64,000 bases of DNA, from contig NZ_CP011382.1 in NCBI RefSeq assembly GCF_000734895.2, forward strand, positions 5,000,700 to 5,064,699, in the 5' to 3' direction. Both the position numbers and the translations under genes were made by a program. Origin of the DNA: Calothrix sp. 336/3. Its GTDB lineage: Bacteria; Cyanobacteriota; Cyanobacteriia; Cyanobacteriales; Nostocaceae. Shown here in pieces: positions 47,814 through 56,741 of this stretch. Numbering within the stretch: the first letter of the stretch is position 1; each line of letters opens with the position of its first letter. Under the pieces are notes generated by a model, which saw nothing but the letters and a program-made list of their open reading frames with translations, had not been told where the DNA came from and ran no database searches.

Positions 47814-49463
47814 ATGACAAGACCTTTCTGGAATATTATCAAATTCAGTCCAGTAGTTTTTGCTGCGACATTATTGACCACTAACGCAGCGATCGCGGCA
47901 GAAGTTAACCAAGAAGTTACCTCTGTTGCTCAGTTATCCAAGGAAAGTGACAGCTTAAGTCAGGTTACTTCCGTATCTCAGTTTTCCGACGTACAACCCA
48001 CCGACTGGGCATTCCAAGCATTACAATCCCTAGTAGAACGTTACGGTTGTATCGCTGGTTATCCTAACGGTACTTACCGTGGTCAACGGGCAATGACTCG
48101 TTATGAGTTTGCCGCAGGTTTAAATGCTTGTTTGGATCGGGTAAACGAATTGATCGCCACAGCAACTGCTGATTTGGTGAAAAAAGAAGACCTAGCTACA
48201 TTACAACGTCTTCAAGAAGAATTTGCTGCGGAATTGGCTACTCTCCGGGGACGGGTAGACGCTTTAGAAGCTCGCACTGCTGAGTTAGAAGCCAACCAAT
48301 TCTCCACCACCACCAAGTTAGTTGGGGAAGCAATTTTCAGTGTTGCTGCTCCCTTTGGTGATGAGAAGGCAGTTGCTCCTGGAGCGGTTCCAGGTAGTGC
48401 AGGTAAGGTTGATGACAACATCACCTTCTCAAACCGAGTACGTCTGCGCTTGAACTCCAGTTTCACTGGTAAAGACCAATTGCAAATTCGTTTGCAAGCA
48501 CGGAACACCACTCAGTTTGATGGTGGTAGTGCGACTGCCGGAAGACCTAACATCACTGGCACAAGCATGACTCGCTTGTCCTATGATGGTGACCAACAGA
48601 ACGACGTATTCATTGATAAGATTAACTACGCATTCAATCTCAGCGATTCATTACGTATCAAGATTGATGCCAACAGTGGTGAATTTTACGACAACGTTAA
48701 TAACTTCAATCCTGACCTAGCTAGCGATGGTAGAGGTTCTATCTCTCGCTACGGTCGTTTCAGCCCTATCTACCGTGTTGGACAAGGTGGTGCAGGTATT
48801 ACCGCAACCTTCAATCCTAAAGGTACTTTCAGTGCTTCCGTTGGTTACTTAGCTGGTGGTAACAACAACGTTGCTAACGATCCCAGAGATGGTAGAGGTT
48901 TGTTTGATGGTAACTATGCCTTATTAGCACAGTTAGCGTTCCAACCTGGTAAAGCTTTTAACGTTGGTTTAGCTTACGCTCGTACTTACCAAAATGCGGC
49001 TGGTGGTGTCAACGTATTTGAGAGTACAGGTAGTGGCTTTGCTAGCAGACCTTTTGGTAACGTTGCTACCTCTGCTAACCACTATGGCTTACAAGCTAAC
49101 TTCAAAGCTAGCGATAAATTGGGTGTTGGTGGTTGGATCGGTTTTGCTGATATTCAATCTGAATCTGGTCCCGACCTTGATGCTAACGCTTTCTACTGGA
49201 TGGTGAACGCAGCATTTAAAGATATCGGTCCTAAGGGCAGTTTGTTAGGTTTACAATTTGGTCAACCACCCAGAATTACTGACAACGACGTTGCTGCTCG
49301 TGAAGATAATGATACTTCCTACCACTTGGAAGCACTCTATCGCTTGCAAATGACCGACAATATCTCTGTTACCCCTGGTTTGTTGGTTATCTTCAACCCA
49401 GAACACAACGACAATAACGACACCATCTACGTTGGTACATTACGTACAACCTTCACCTTCTAG
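47814..49463 (+). CDS. SLH-domain outer-membrane porin (iron-uptake porin/OprB type)
   Basis: This is a 549-residue cyanobacterial porin. The order is: signal peptide (about 1-28, ending TNAAIA-AE); an SLH domain (about 57-110: FSDVQPTDWAFQALQSLVER, then YPNGTYRGQRAMTRYEFAAG) that binds peptidoglycan or secondary polymer; a coiled coil (about 115-165, LVKKEDLATLQRLQEEFAAE); and a beta-barrel to the terminal Phe (TTFTF). The last aromatic residue is the outer-membrane insertion signal. Such porins (Som/Slr type) pass small solutes and inorganic ions, including iron. A hairpin lies 45 bp after its stop. Confidence 0.88.
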   Translation: MTRPFWNIIKFSPVVFAATLLTTNAAIAAEVNQEVTSVAQLSKESDSLSQVTSVSQFSDVQPTDWAFQALQSLVERYGCIAGYPNGTYRGQRAMTRYEFAAGLNACLDRVNELIATATADLVKKEDLATLQRLQEEFAAELATLRGRVDALEARTAELEANQFSTTTKLVGEAIFSVAAPFGDEKAVAPGAVPGSAGKVDDNITFSNRVRLRLNSSFTGKDQLQIRLQARNTTQFDGGSATAGRPNITGTSMTRLSYDGDQQNDVFIDKINYAFNLSDSLRIKIDANSGEFYDNVNNFNPDLASDGRGSISRYGRFSPIYRVGQGGAGITATFNPKGTFSASVGYLAGGNNNVANDPRDGRGLFDGNYALLAQLAFQPGKAFNVGLAYARTYQNAAGGVNVFESTGSGFASRPFGNVATSANHYGLQANFKASDKLGVGGWIGFADIQSESGPDLDANAFYWMVNAAFKDIGPKGSLLGLQFGQPPRITDNDVAAREDNDTSYHLEALYRLQMTDNISVTPGLLVIFNPEHNDNNDTIYVGTLRTTFTF

Positions 49464-49505
49464 GTTGAGAATGGTTTAGATAAATCTCCTTATCTTGTCA
49501 TAATA

Positions 49506-49540
49506 CATATCCCCTGCTTCATTAAGAGGTAGGGGATATG
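49506..49540 (+). terminator. Hairpin downstream of the SLH porin gene
   Basis: CATATCCCCT (49506-49515) pairs perfectly with AGGGGATATG (49531-49540) over 10 bp around a 15-base loop. A short CTTGTTT follows. It is the probable transcript end of the porin gene; the T-tract is weak. Confidence 0.5.
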
Positions 49541-49600
49541 CTTGTTTAAGGATTCGTGGAATTCTTGATTTTTGATTAAGTTTTTCGGAGGGCGAAAGAA

Positions 49601-49831
49601 CTACGTTCCGCTAGGGCGATCGCTACTCCAAGCCCACCAAGCACAACCACAATGACAATGGTAAAATTCTTGCCATTTACGACGATAATCCTCACTAGTG
49701 ACGGGTGAGCGTCGATTAATCCAAACTCCTACAGCTTCTAAACTGCTGCTACCACAACGAGGACAAAGAAACTGATATGCATGGGTTGCCTGATTTGTCC
49801 ACTCAGGAGGAACTACACTGAAAGCTTCCAT
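49601..49831 (-). CDS. Small zinc-ribbon hypothetical protein
   Basis: This 76-residue protein has CPRCGSSSLEAVGVW and CHCGCAWW, a four-cysteine zinc-ribbon-like arrangement, and WTNQATHAYQF before it. The function is unknown. The last codons are read through a single 24-bp-type repeat ending in HIP1 (49592-49622), so the repeat supplies its C-terminal end (SDRPSGT). Confidence 0.55.
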   Translation of the reverse strand: MEAFSVVPPEWTNQATHAYQFLCPRCGSSSLEAVGVWINRRSPVTSEDYRRKWQEFYHCHCGCAWWAWSSDRPSGT

Positions 49832-49926
49832 AAATTATTGTTCAATAATCAATAGTATCTTCTGTCACCCTATTGCCATAAGTTAAAAAAATTATAAAAT
49901 CTGTTAGCTGATAGTGAATAGCCAAT

Positions 49927-50529
49927 ATGGAGTCGAACGTAGAAATTCGCCGTTTAATAGACATTATGCCTGCTTCTGGTCGCATGATGGCGAAAATTGT
50001 CAGCAAACCAGAGCAAGCAAAGGTGATAGATGCTAACTTTCCTTTACCTTGGAATCGAGAGCGTCCTGTATATATTAATTTTGACCTGTGGCGACGATTA
50101 ACGAAACCACAACGAGATTTATTATTGCTGAGAATGGTTTGTTGGGTTGTGGGGATTAAATGGTTTAAACCAGATATTTATCAAGGTGTTGCCATTGCAG
50201 GAATTTTGGGGGGTTTTGTGGAATCTTCCCAAAGTGATGCAGTGGGTATTGTGGTAGCTGCGGGACTTTCCACCTTGGCGATCGCTCGCATTTGGACAAA
50301 AAACCGTTCCCAAGAATCAGAAATTGATGCTGATGTTGGGGCAATTCGCATTGCTCAACGTCGGGGTTATGCGGAAGCAGAAGCTGCTGAGTCTTTGTTA
50401 TCTGCGATTGAAGCAGTTGCTTACATTGAAAAACGCCCTGGTTTAACTTTTACCGAACTTATTCGCTGTCAAAACCTGAGGGCGATCGCTGGTCTTTCGT
50501 CACAAAATATACCTCAGGGGTATGAATAG
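49927..50529 (+). CDS. DUF3318 protein
   Basis: This 200-residue protein belongs to a cyanobacteria-specific family (DUF3318). It has a basic first half (MESNVEIRRLIDIMPASGRM; WNRERPVYINFDLWRRL), two probable membrane helices (about 72-96 and 97-120: GVAIAGILGGF / VGIVVAAGLSTLAIARIW) and a cytoplasmic tail rich in Ala/Glu. The function is unknown. It is monocistronic and followed by short repeats and an inverted-repeat element. Confidence 0.8.
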   Translation: MESNVEIRRLIDIMPASGRMMAKIVSKPEQAKVIDANFPLPWNRERPVYINFDLWRRLTKPQRDLLLLRMVCWVVGIKWFKPDIYQGVAIAGILGGFVESSQSDAVGIVVAAGLSTLAIARIWTKNRSQESEIDADVGAIRIAQRRGYAEAEAAESLLSAIEAVAYIEKRPGLTFTELIRCQNLRAIAGLSSQNIPQGYE

Positions 50530-50559
50530 TGAGTAATGAGTAATGAGTGGTGAGTAATG

Positions 50560-50660
50560 AGTAGTACACTGTCAAGGTTAATTTGAGGGATATCTCCCCC
50601 TCATCCCCCCTGTCCCCCTTGTCCCCCTCATCCCCCAATTAAAATTTGACAGACTAGTAA
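50560..50660. mobile_element. MITE-like element with G-rich core, copy 3 (inverted)
   Basis: Reverse-orientation copy of the family at 4590 and 14059. The left end AGTAGTACACTGTCAAGGTTA and right end (ATTTGACAGACTAGT) keep the terminal inverted repeats, and the core is CCCCCTCATCCCCC / CTGTCCCCCTTG units. GAGTAATGAGTA-type short repeats flank both sides, one side possibly duplicated. Confidence 0.62.
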
Positions 50661-50758
50661 TGAGTGGTGAGTTCAGAAACAATTATTTTGAATTAATCTT
50701 AGAACCCATATGGGATAAGAGACATTTCTAATTCATATCAGGTGTAAATCACAAAAAT

Positions 50759-51535
50759 ATGGACAAAAAAATAGTTCTAATTACTGGTGCTAGTAGTGGT
50801 ATTGGTGCTGCTTGTGCGCGGATTTTCGCTGGTGCGGGAGCTAAATTAATTTTAGCGGCTCGGCGTTGGCAACGATTGCAGGAATTAGCCCAGGAATTAA
50901 CCGCTCAGTATGGAGATGATTTGCAGTTACATCTTTTACAGTTAGATGTGCGCGATCGCTTGGCGGTAGAATCAACAATTAAAAATCTTCCCCAGGAATG
51001 GGCTGATATTGATGTTTTGATTAATAATGCTGGTTTAAGTCGCGGTTTAGACAAACTCCACGCAGGGGATTTTCAAGACTGGGAAGAAATGATTGATACC
51101 AATATCAAGGGTTTATTATACCTGACTCGGTATGTAGTTCCGGGAATGGTAGAGCGCGATCGCGGTCATGTAATTAATATTGGTTCTATTGCTGGTCATC
51201 AAACTTATCCCGGTGGTAACGTCTATTGTGGGACAAAAGCAGCTGTTAAAGCCATTTCTGAAGGCTTAAAACTGGATTTAGTGGGAACTCCCATTAAAGT
51301 CACCTCCGTGGATCCAGGGATGGTAGAAACAGAATTTAGTCAAGTGCGCTTCCATGGTGACAGCGATCGCGCCAGTCAAGTTTACCAAGGACTCACTCCC
51401 CTGACAGCCGATGACATCGCGGATGTAGTCTTTTTCTGTGCCACCCGTCCCAATCATGTGAATATCAATGAAGTAATTCTGATGCCTGTAGACCAGGCTA
51501 GCGCGACTCTGGTACATCGTAAAAGCATAATCTGA
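50759..51535 (+). CDS. Short-chain dehydrogenase/reductase (SDR)
   Basis: This is a 258-residue NAD(P)-dependent classical SDR close to YdfG-type 3-hydroxy acid dehydrogenases. It has the cofactor motif ITGASSGIGAACA, the NNAG stabilising motif, catalytic Ser in NIGSIAGHQ and the YxxxK pair in YCGTKAAVK. ARRWQRL after the second strand (an Arg pair) favours NADP. The substrate is unknown. It has no close neighbours. Confidence 0.9.
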   Translation: MDKKIVLITGASSGIGAACARIFAGAGAKLILAARRWQRLQELAQELTAQYGDDLQLHLLQLDVRDRLAVESTIKNLPQEWADIDVLINNAGLSRGLDKLHAGDFQDWEEMIDTNIKGLLYLTRYVVPGMVERDRGHVINIGSIAGHQTYPGGNVYCGTKAAVKAISEGLKLDLVGTPIKVTSVDPGMVETEFSQVRFHGDSDRASQVYQGLTPLTADDIADVVFFCATRPNHVNINEVILMPVDQASATLVHRKSII

Positions 51536-51657
51536 GTCAAAAATCCTGATGATTAATTTGAGATTGTGGATATCGGGGATAGTGGAAGTCAATATTAGTC
51601 TTCTGTTTGGTTCATCACCCACAAATTCACAATTCTCATACTCTGACAATCAGAACC

Positions 51658-51799
51658 AGGACTTACGCAACCAAAAATTGTCCTTGCAACTGAAACGTAT
51701 TTGAGGCAAGCAATCCCAAAATTTCGGAAGATTTCGTCCCTTCTCTGGGAGACGCTAACGCTGCTACTAACCTAATTCCGTAGGTTTTGCGTAAGTCCT
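51658..51799. mobile_element. 142-bp MITE with GGACTTACGCAA ends
   Basis: AGGACTTACGCAA (51658-51670) is perfectly inverted as TTGCGTAAGTCCT (51787-51799), 13-bp terminal inverted repeats around 116 bp of non-coding DNA. These ends resemble those of small IS elements common in filamentous cyanobacteria. No target duplication is evident. It ends 27 bp before the next gene's ATG and may supply or disturb its promoter. Confidence 0.72.
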
Positions 51800-51826
51800 A
51801 AAAACTAATCTCAAATTATTTGACTC

Positions 51827-53398
51827 ATGATACAGCTGAGAAAGCAAAAAATTTTTCAAATACTGATTTTATCGTTGTTGAGTTTCTTAACAATTACTTC
51901 GGGTAAGGTATATTCCCAAACTCCTAAAACTACACCTAGTCCCGATTCTATCCAGAAAATTGCGGATAATTTGGCGATTATCGATAAAAGTTTTACCAGT
52001 ATTGCCTTCTTTCTCGCAAAAGCGCTGATTGCCTTATTAAGTATCCTAGTAATTCATCGAATTATTTTACTGGTTACCTATCGCTCTTCCCAATTGGTAA
52101 TTGATAATTTTACAAATGCTACAGGTGCAGAGGAATTAGATGCGGTTCTCCCAGGTTTAAGCCAAATCGCACGGGAAAAGCTCATACGTCAGATGAAATA
52201 TTTGCATCTACGTGTTAAGCAACATATTATCAAAATCGCTCCCAATGTCTATCGACCCACAGATAAATTACCCTTACCCCGAACTACACCTGATCAGAGA
52301 TTAGGTGATTTGGTAAATTCCCTGAATGAGTTTACACCCGATGAGTTAGATCCCGTAGTGCAATTATTGAAAGTGATTTTTCCCCCCTACGGGACAAAGG
52401 TTAGTGGAATTTTACAGAGTCAAGGTGATGATCATCGGGTAATTGGGATTACCTTTGAAATTACTGATATTGAAGGTCGAGTTGCCTCCCAGCTATATAC
52501 AATTTGGGAATCATCCCTATCTAAAACTGAAGAAACTGGTGATGATAAATCCCAACTTGCTCTCAAAGATCGTTTTCGTCGTCTTTTACCCACAGCTACT
52601 CGCTGGTTAGCAGTGGAACTTGCTCGACGGGAAATGATTGCTTCTGTACCTTTTATCTTTGTTGGTCAGACACGTAAACATTATCTGGGGAAAATTTATA
52701 ATTTTTTCGGTGTTCTCAATCAAGCTAACGCTCAGACCCACGGTAGTTTTTTTTACAATTTAGCGATTGAAGATTTAGAACTAGCAGTAGAGCTAGACCC
52801 CGATTGGTATCAAGCCTATGATAATTTAGCGGAAACCTATAGTTTTCTTGGTCGGGATACAAAAGGTATAAAAAGTATCAACGCCTATCAAAAGGCGATC
52901 GCCCACTATGAGCAAGCATTACAACACGCGAAAAACCCCGCAACCAAATGTCGTTTACGTTTAGGAAAAGCCATTACTCAACTACTTACAGGCAATAAAA
53001 TTTGGATCGAGGCAGCAAGACAAGAAATTCAAAACCTGGAAACAGAAATTGATCCCACCAACAATAAACTCAATTATCGTTTGTTATATTATTTTGCTTG
53101 CTGGTACGCGATCACCGCTTCGGTGGAGCGTAGCTCTCTCGCCAACTCTCTAGGAGTCACACCCCCAGGAGAAACCTCTGCTCTGCGCTATCTCAGCTAT
53201 AGTTTGGCAAGGGAAACTAACCCAGATTTTTGGGAATGGACGGAAAAAGACCCCGATTTAGCTGCAATTCGTTCTCATATTCCCCTTATCAAGTCAGCAC
53301 TATCACAAAAATTACAACAACAACCAGAACTTTCTACCCTCACAGGAGAAAAGTTTGCCCAAACCATCACAGAAGTTCTGCAAGCAGTTAATAAGTAG
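51827..53398 (+). CDS. Hypothetical membrane protein with TPR-like region
   Basis: This 523-residue protein starts with a signal-peptide-like segment (about 8-30) and a membrane helix (about 60-80, ALIALLSILVIHRIILLVTY). The middle part (about 120-300) is unrecognised. A TPR-like helical region follows (DPDWYQAYDNLAETYSFLG; YQKAIAHYEQALQHA; about 320-400). The function is unknown; a peptidoglycan- or membrane-associated scaffold is possible. The next gene starts 5 bp after its stop, so they form a unit. Confidence 0.65.
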   Translation: MIQLRKQKIFQILILSLLSFLTITSGKVYSQTPKTTPSPDSIQKIADNLAIIDKSFTSIAFFLAKALIALLSILVIHRIILLVTYRSSQLVIDNFTNATGAEELDAVLPGLSQIAREKLIRQMKYLHLRVKQHIIKIAPNVYRPTDKLPLPRTTPDQRLGDLVNSLNEFTPDELDPVVQLLKVIFPPYGTKVSGILQSQGDDHRVIGITFEITDIEGRVASQLYTIWESSLSKTEETGDDKSQLALKDRFRRLLPTATRWLAVELARREMIASVPFIFVGQTRKHYLGKIYNFFGVLNQANAQTHGSFFYNLAIEDLELAVELDPDWYQAYDNLAETYSFLGRDTKGIKSINAYQKAIAHYEQALQHAKNPATKCRLRLGKAITQLLTGNKIWIEAARQEIQNLETEIDPTNNKLNYRLLYYFACWYAITASVERSSLANSLGVTPPGETSALRYLSYSLARETNPDFWEWTEKDPDLAAIRSHIPLIKSALSQKLQQQPELSTLTGEKFAQTITEVLQAVNK

Positions 53399-53403
53399 CA
53401 AAT

Positions 53404-53712
53404 ATGAGTCAATCTGAGTTTGAAAAAGCCAAACAACGACTACATCAGGCAAAACAAGATATTCTCTGGGCACTGACAGTACTCGAATCCAGGGATAATC
53501 ATTTCTATGACTCTTCCCTCACCCCGGAACAAGTCACCCAACTCCAAGCAGAATTTCAACAACATCTCCAAGAAATTCATAGCGTTCTGGAAGCAAAATC
53601 AGAGAAAGTATACCGAGAAATTAATTTTCCCCTCAGTAGTCCCCGCGAAATTTCTCCTCGGATTACAGGCAGAATACCGCCCTTTGGCGACCCAGATGAA
53701 GAGGATGAGTAA
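53404..53712 (+). CDS. Small hypothetical protein coupled to the TPR gene
   Basis: This is a 102-residue, mostly helical protein (KAKQRLHQAKQDILWALTVLES...) with a Pro-rich, acidic end (PFGDPDEEDE). No family is recognised. Its ATG lies 5 bp after the stop of the TPR gene, indicating co-expression and perhaps a complex with it. GAGTAATGAGTAGG short repeats follow (53706-53746). Confidence 0.6.
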   Translation: MSQSEFEKAKQRLHQAKQDILWALTVLESRDNHFYDSSLTPEQVTQLQAEFQQHLQEIHSVLEAKSEKVYREINFPLSSPREISPRITGRIPPFGDPDEEDE

Positions 53713-53746
53713 TGAGTAGGGAGTAATGAGTAGGGAGTAATGAGTA
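53706..53746. repeat. Short tandem repeat (GAGTAATGAGTAGG)
   Basis: Three units of roughly 14 bp; similar GAGTAATGAGTA repeats occur at 50530-50560 and again before 55310. Confidence 0.65.
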
Positions 53747-53949
53747 AACTTAACAGCCAGGGTTTTACTAGTGAATTAATACTTGTCTTTATCTGATACC
53801 TCACGGAATACCCCGAAGCATCCACAAAATAGGGTTAGGAAGAATCAAGTTCTAACTAAACTGTATTACCACATATCCACCAATCGGGTGAATTTCCTAA
53901 CATGCTGCTTGTAGTATGATTGTAACCTGTTGCAATCAGCAGTGGATGG

Positions 53950-55143
53950 ATGAATTCTATGACTCCAGATTTTCAGTATGACGTGCCTAATAGTCCAGAA
54001 GATAGACAAAAATTACAGAAAATCCTCGAACAGTGTTACATTTGCACCCCGAAAGAGAGTGAAGATTTTGTTACAAAAACTGGTGTAGACAAATTCCGAA
54101 TTTTTAGACACAACCAAGAAATTATCGGTGGATTAGCCAGTATTCCCATGGGACAGTGGTGGGGTGGTGAAACCGTACCGATGGTAGGAATTGCCGCAGT
54201 GGGTGTAACTCCCGAACATCGAAACGGGGGAGTAGCGATCGCCTTGATGCAGCAGACTCTGCAAGAACTTTATCACCAGGGTGTACCCCTCTCCTGCCTA
54301 TACCCAGCTACTCAGTATTTATATAGGCAAGTAGGCTATGAACAGGGGGGAACAGCCACAACTTGGGAAATAGACACCAATGATATTCGCATTAAACAGC
54401 GATCGCTGCCTGTTCTTCCCCTTCTAGAAATTAATCACCAAGTACTGAATAATTTATATACTCAGCAAGCACAGCGAAATAATGGTAATTTAAACCGCGA
54501 CTTTACACCGCTTCTATGGGAAAGATTACTGGAAGTGGAGAAGAATGAAACAGTTTATACTTATTTAATTGGTGAGCCAGATAAACCCCAAGGATACGTG
54601 ATATTTCATCAATATTGGCAACAGGATAACTGTATTCTGAAGATTCGAGACTTTGCTGTGCTTACCCTTGCTGCTGCTGAGAGTCTGTGGTCATTTTTAG
54701 CCAGTCATCGCTCCCAAGTCAAGAAAATTCGCTGGAAAAGTTCCATTGTTGACTCCTTTTCTCTAGTACTTGCAGAACAAGCAGCTAAAATTCAACATAC
54801 AGAACGCTGGATGTTACGAATAATCAATTTGGTGGCAGCTTTAGAAAAACGGGGATATCCTCCAGAACTTACCACAGAGCTACATTTACAAGTTGAAGAT
54901 GACTTACTCACAGCCAATAATGGTGAATTTATCTTAGCGATCGCCAATGGTAAGGGAAAAGTCACAACCGGTGGGAAAGGAGATTTACATCTTGATATTC
55001 GTGGTCTCGCACCCCTGTATACTGGATTATTCACCCCTCAAGTTTTACAGGTAGCAGGCAAAATCCAGGGCACACCACAAGCTTTACACACAGCAGAGCA
55101 AATCTTTACAAGAACATCTCCCTGGATGTCAGATTACTTCTAG
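53950..55143 (+). CDS. Eis-like GNAT N-acetyltransferase
   Basis: This 397-residue acetyltransferase is like Eis of mycobacteria: two GNAT-type parts and a C-terminal SCP2-like domain, with a free aromatic end (SDYF) acting as the catalytic carboxylate. The acetyl-CoA loop is in VGVTPEHRNGGVAIALMQ (about 90-108). Eis proteins acetylate amines, including aminoglycosides, at several positions; the native substrate here is unknown. It stands alone. Confidence 0.82.
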   Translation: MNSMTPDFQYDVPNSPEDRQKLQKILEQCYICTPKESEDFVTKTGVDKFRIFRHNQEIIGGLASIPMGQWWGGETVPMVGIAAVGVTPEHRNGGVAIALMQQTLQELYHQGVPLSCLYPATQYLYRQVGYEQGGTATTWEIDTNDIRIKQRSLPVLPLLEINHQVLNNLYTQQAQRNNGNLNRDFTPLLWERLLEVEKNETVYTYLIGEPDKPQGYVIFHQYWQQDNCILKIRDFAVLTLAAAESLWSFLASHRSQVKKIRWKSSIVDSFSLVLAEQAAKIQHTERWMLRIINLVAALEKRGYPPELTTELHLQVEDDLLTANNGEFILAIANGKGKVTTGGKGDLHLDIRGLAPLYTGLFTPQVLQVAGKIQGTPQALHTAEQIFTRTSPWMSDYF

Positions 55144-55376
55144 TTTCTTTGTTGATACTAATTTGCTGTCAGAGGTAGTAGTCTCTATACTGTCATTGCG
55201 ACGGTCGGGAAGCAATCTCATTACCCTGAAACCACTACGACAGAACGCAACTAGTTATAAATAAATCTTCTTCTACTCTTTGACTCATTACTCATTATTC
55301 ATTACTCCTTGAACCCTACCCAGCAATTTTGGCTTGGTCGAGTACTAGGGTTGAATCTACCACTCATCGTAAAACA

Positions 55377-56312
55377 ATGCATCAAACCTCTGGAAACTGG
55401 CGTTTAGGGCTGGCATTATCCCTATTAACGGTATTTTTATGGGGAATTCTCCCTATTGCCCTATCTGTCACCCTACGGGTACTAGATACCTATACCCTAG
55501 TTTGGTTTCGTTTTCTTGCAGCTTTCGGATTACTAGCAATTTATCTACAAACCCAAGGGAAATTACCCACCCGCAAACAGTTACTCGCGACTTCTTGGCA
55601 GTTACTCTTAATCGCTACAGTTTTTCTTGCTGCCAACTATATTTTATTTCTCCAAGGTTTAGCTTTAACATCCCCTGCCAATGCTCAAGTTTTAATTCAG
55701 CTAGCACCTATACTGATGGGTTTTGGTGGCTTAATAATTTTTCGTGAGCGCTACAACTTGGTTCAGTGGGGTGGAATTGCTGTTCTTACTTCTGGCTTTG
55801 GCTTATTTTTTCATGAAAAATTATCTCAATCTAACACTATCTCTACAAGTTTGCCCAATAATCCCCATAATTATTTACTGGGTAGTGGTTTAATAGTTCT
55901 TGCCGCCATTACTTGGGCAGTTTATGCATTAGCCCAAAAACAGCTATTACAAACCTTGTCCTCTGCCAATATTATGCTGATTCTCTACGGAGGATGTACT
56001 TTATTGTTCACATTTTTTGCTCTTCCCCAGAGACTTTTCTCCCTTGATTTTTTTCACTGGGGAATGCTAATTTTCTGCGCCCTCAATACCCTAATTGCCT
56101 ATGGTGCGTTTGCAGAATCTTTAGAACATTGGGAAGCTTCCAGAGTCAGTGCTGTATTAGCTATAACGCCAATTGTGACTTTATTCTCTGTTTGGCTAAC
56201 ATCCGTATTTTTGCCTAATTTAATATCTCCAGATAAATTAACTATTCCGGGAATTATCGGGGCTATCTTAGTTGTATTTGGTTCTATGTTAATTGCCCTA
56301 GGAAAACGCTAG
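55377..56312 (+). CDS. EamA/DMT-family transporter
   Basis: This 311-residue membrane protein has ten predicted helices in two EamA repeats of about 130 residues (first: LGLALSLLTVFLWGILPIAL; second: GSGLIVLAAITWAVYALAQK). The drug/metabolite transporter family exports or imports small metabolites; the substrate is unknown. I use the ATG at 55377 (MHQTSGNWRL); the longer frame starts with TTG at 55329. Confidence 0.82.
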   Translation: MHQTSGNWRLGLALSLLTVFLWGILPIALSVTLRVLDTYTLVWFRFLAAFGLLAIYLQTQGKLPTRKQLLATSWQLLLIATVFLAANYILFLQGLALTSPANAQVLIQLAPILMGFGGLIIFRERYNLVQWGGIAVLTSGFGLFFHEKLSQSNTISTSLPNNPHNYLLGSGLIVLAAITWAVYALAQKQLLQTLSSANIMLILYGGCTLLFTFFALPQRLFSLDFFHWGMLIFCALNTLIAYGAFAESLEHWEASRVSAVLAITPIVTLFSVWLTSVFLPNLISPDKLTIPGIIGAILVVFGSMLIALGKR

Positions 56313-56741
56313 TTCGTATTACTAATATCAGTGATTTTACGGCAAAAATGAATCTATTTATTTTCCCGAATGTTTATGTTTAACATACGGAAGCCGATGT
56401 TTTTTTTATTTGATATCATGGCTTATTGAGTGCAACACCACAGGAAAATTGAGATTTGTAACAAGATAAGACAAAGAAAAATGCCAAATTGTCACATTTG
56501 CGAACAGTTTATCTGTTAAATATCTAAAAGTCAGTGGTGTAGCGAAATCAATTGCATCAAAACATGAGCAGGAGTAGGGAAAATAGAGAATCAGTTTAAC
56601 CACTGTTTTTCACTTGTTACTACTGGCTATGTGTTGAAAATATCATTCTGAGGCGCATCTTCAATTATCTAGAACCAGGTGTTTGCATTACTACCAAATT
56701 ATCCGCCTCATCCCACAACATCACCTTTGTATAGTTGAGCG
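56313..56741. other. Intergenic region, nothing recognised
   Basis: The 429-bp AT-rich spacer upstream of the DUF1400 gene contains no tRNA, repeat or convincing frame. A 65-codon minus-strand frame (56406-56603) lacks support. Confidence 0.4.
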
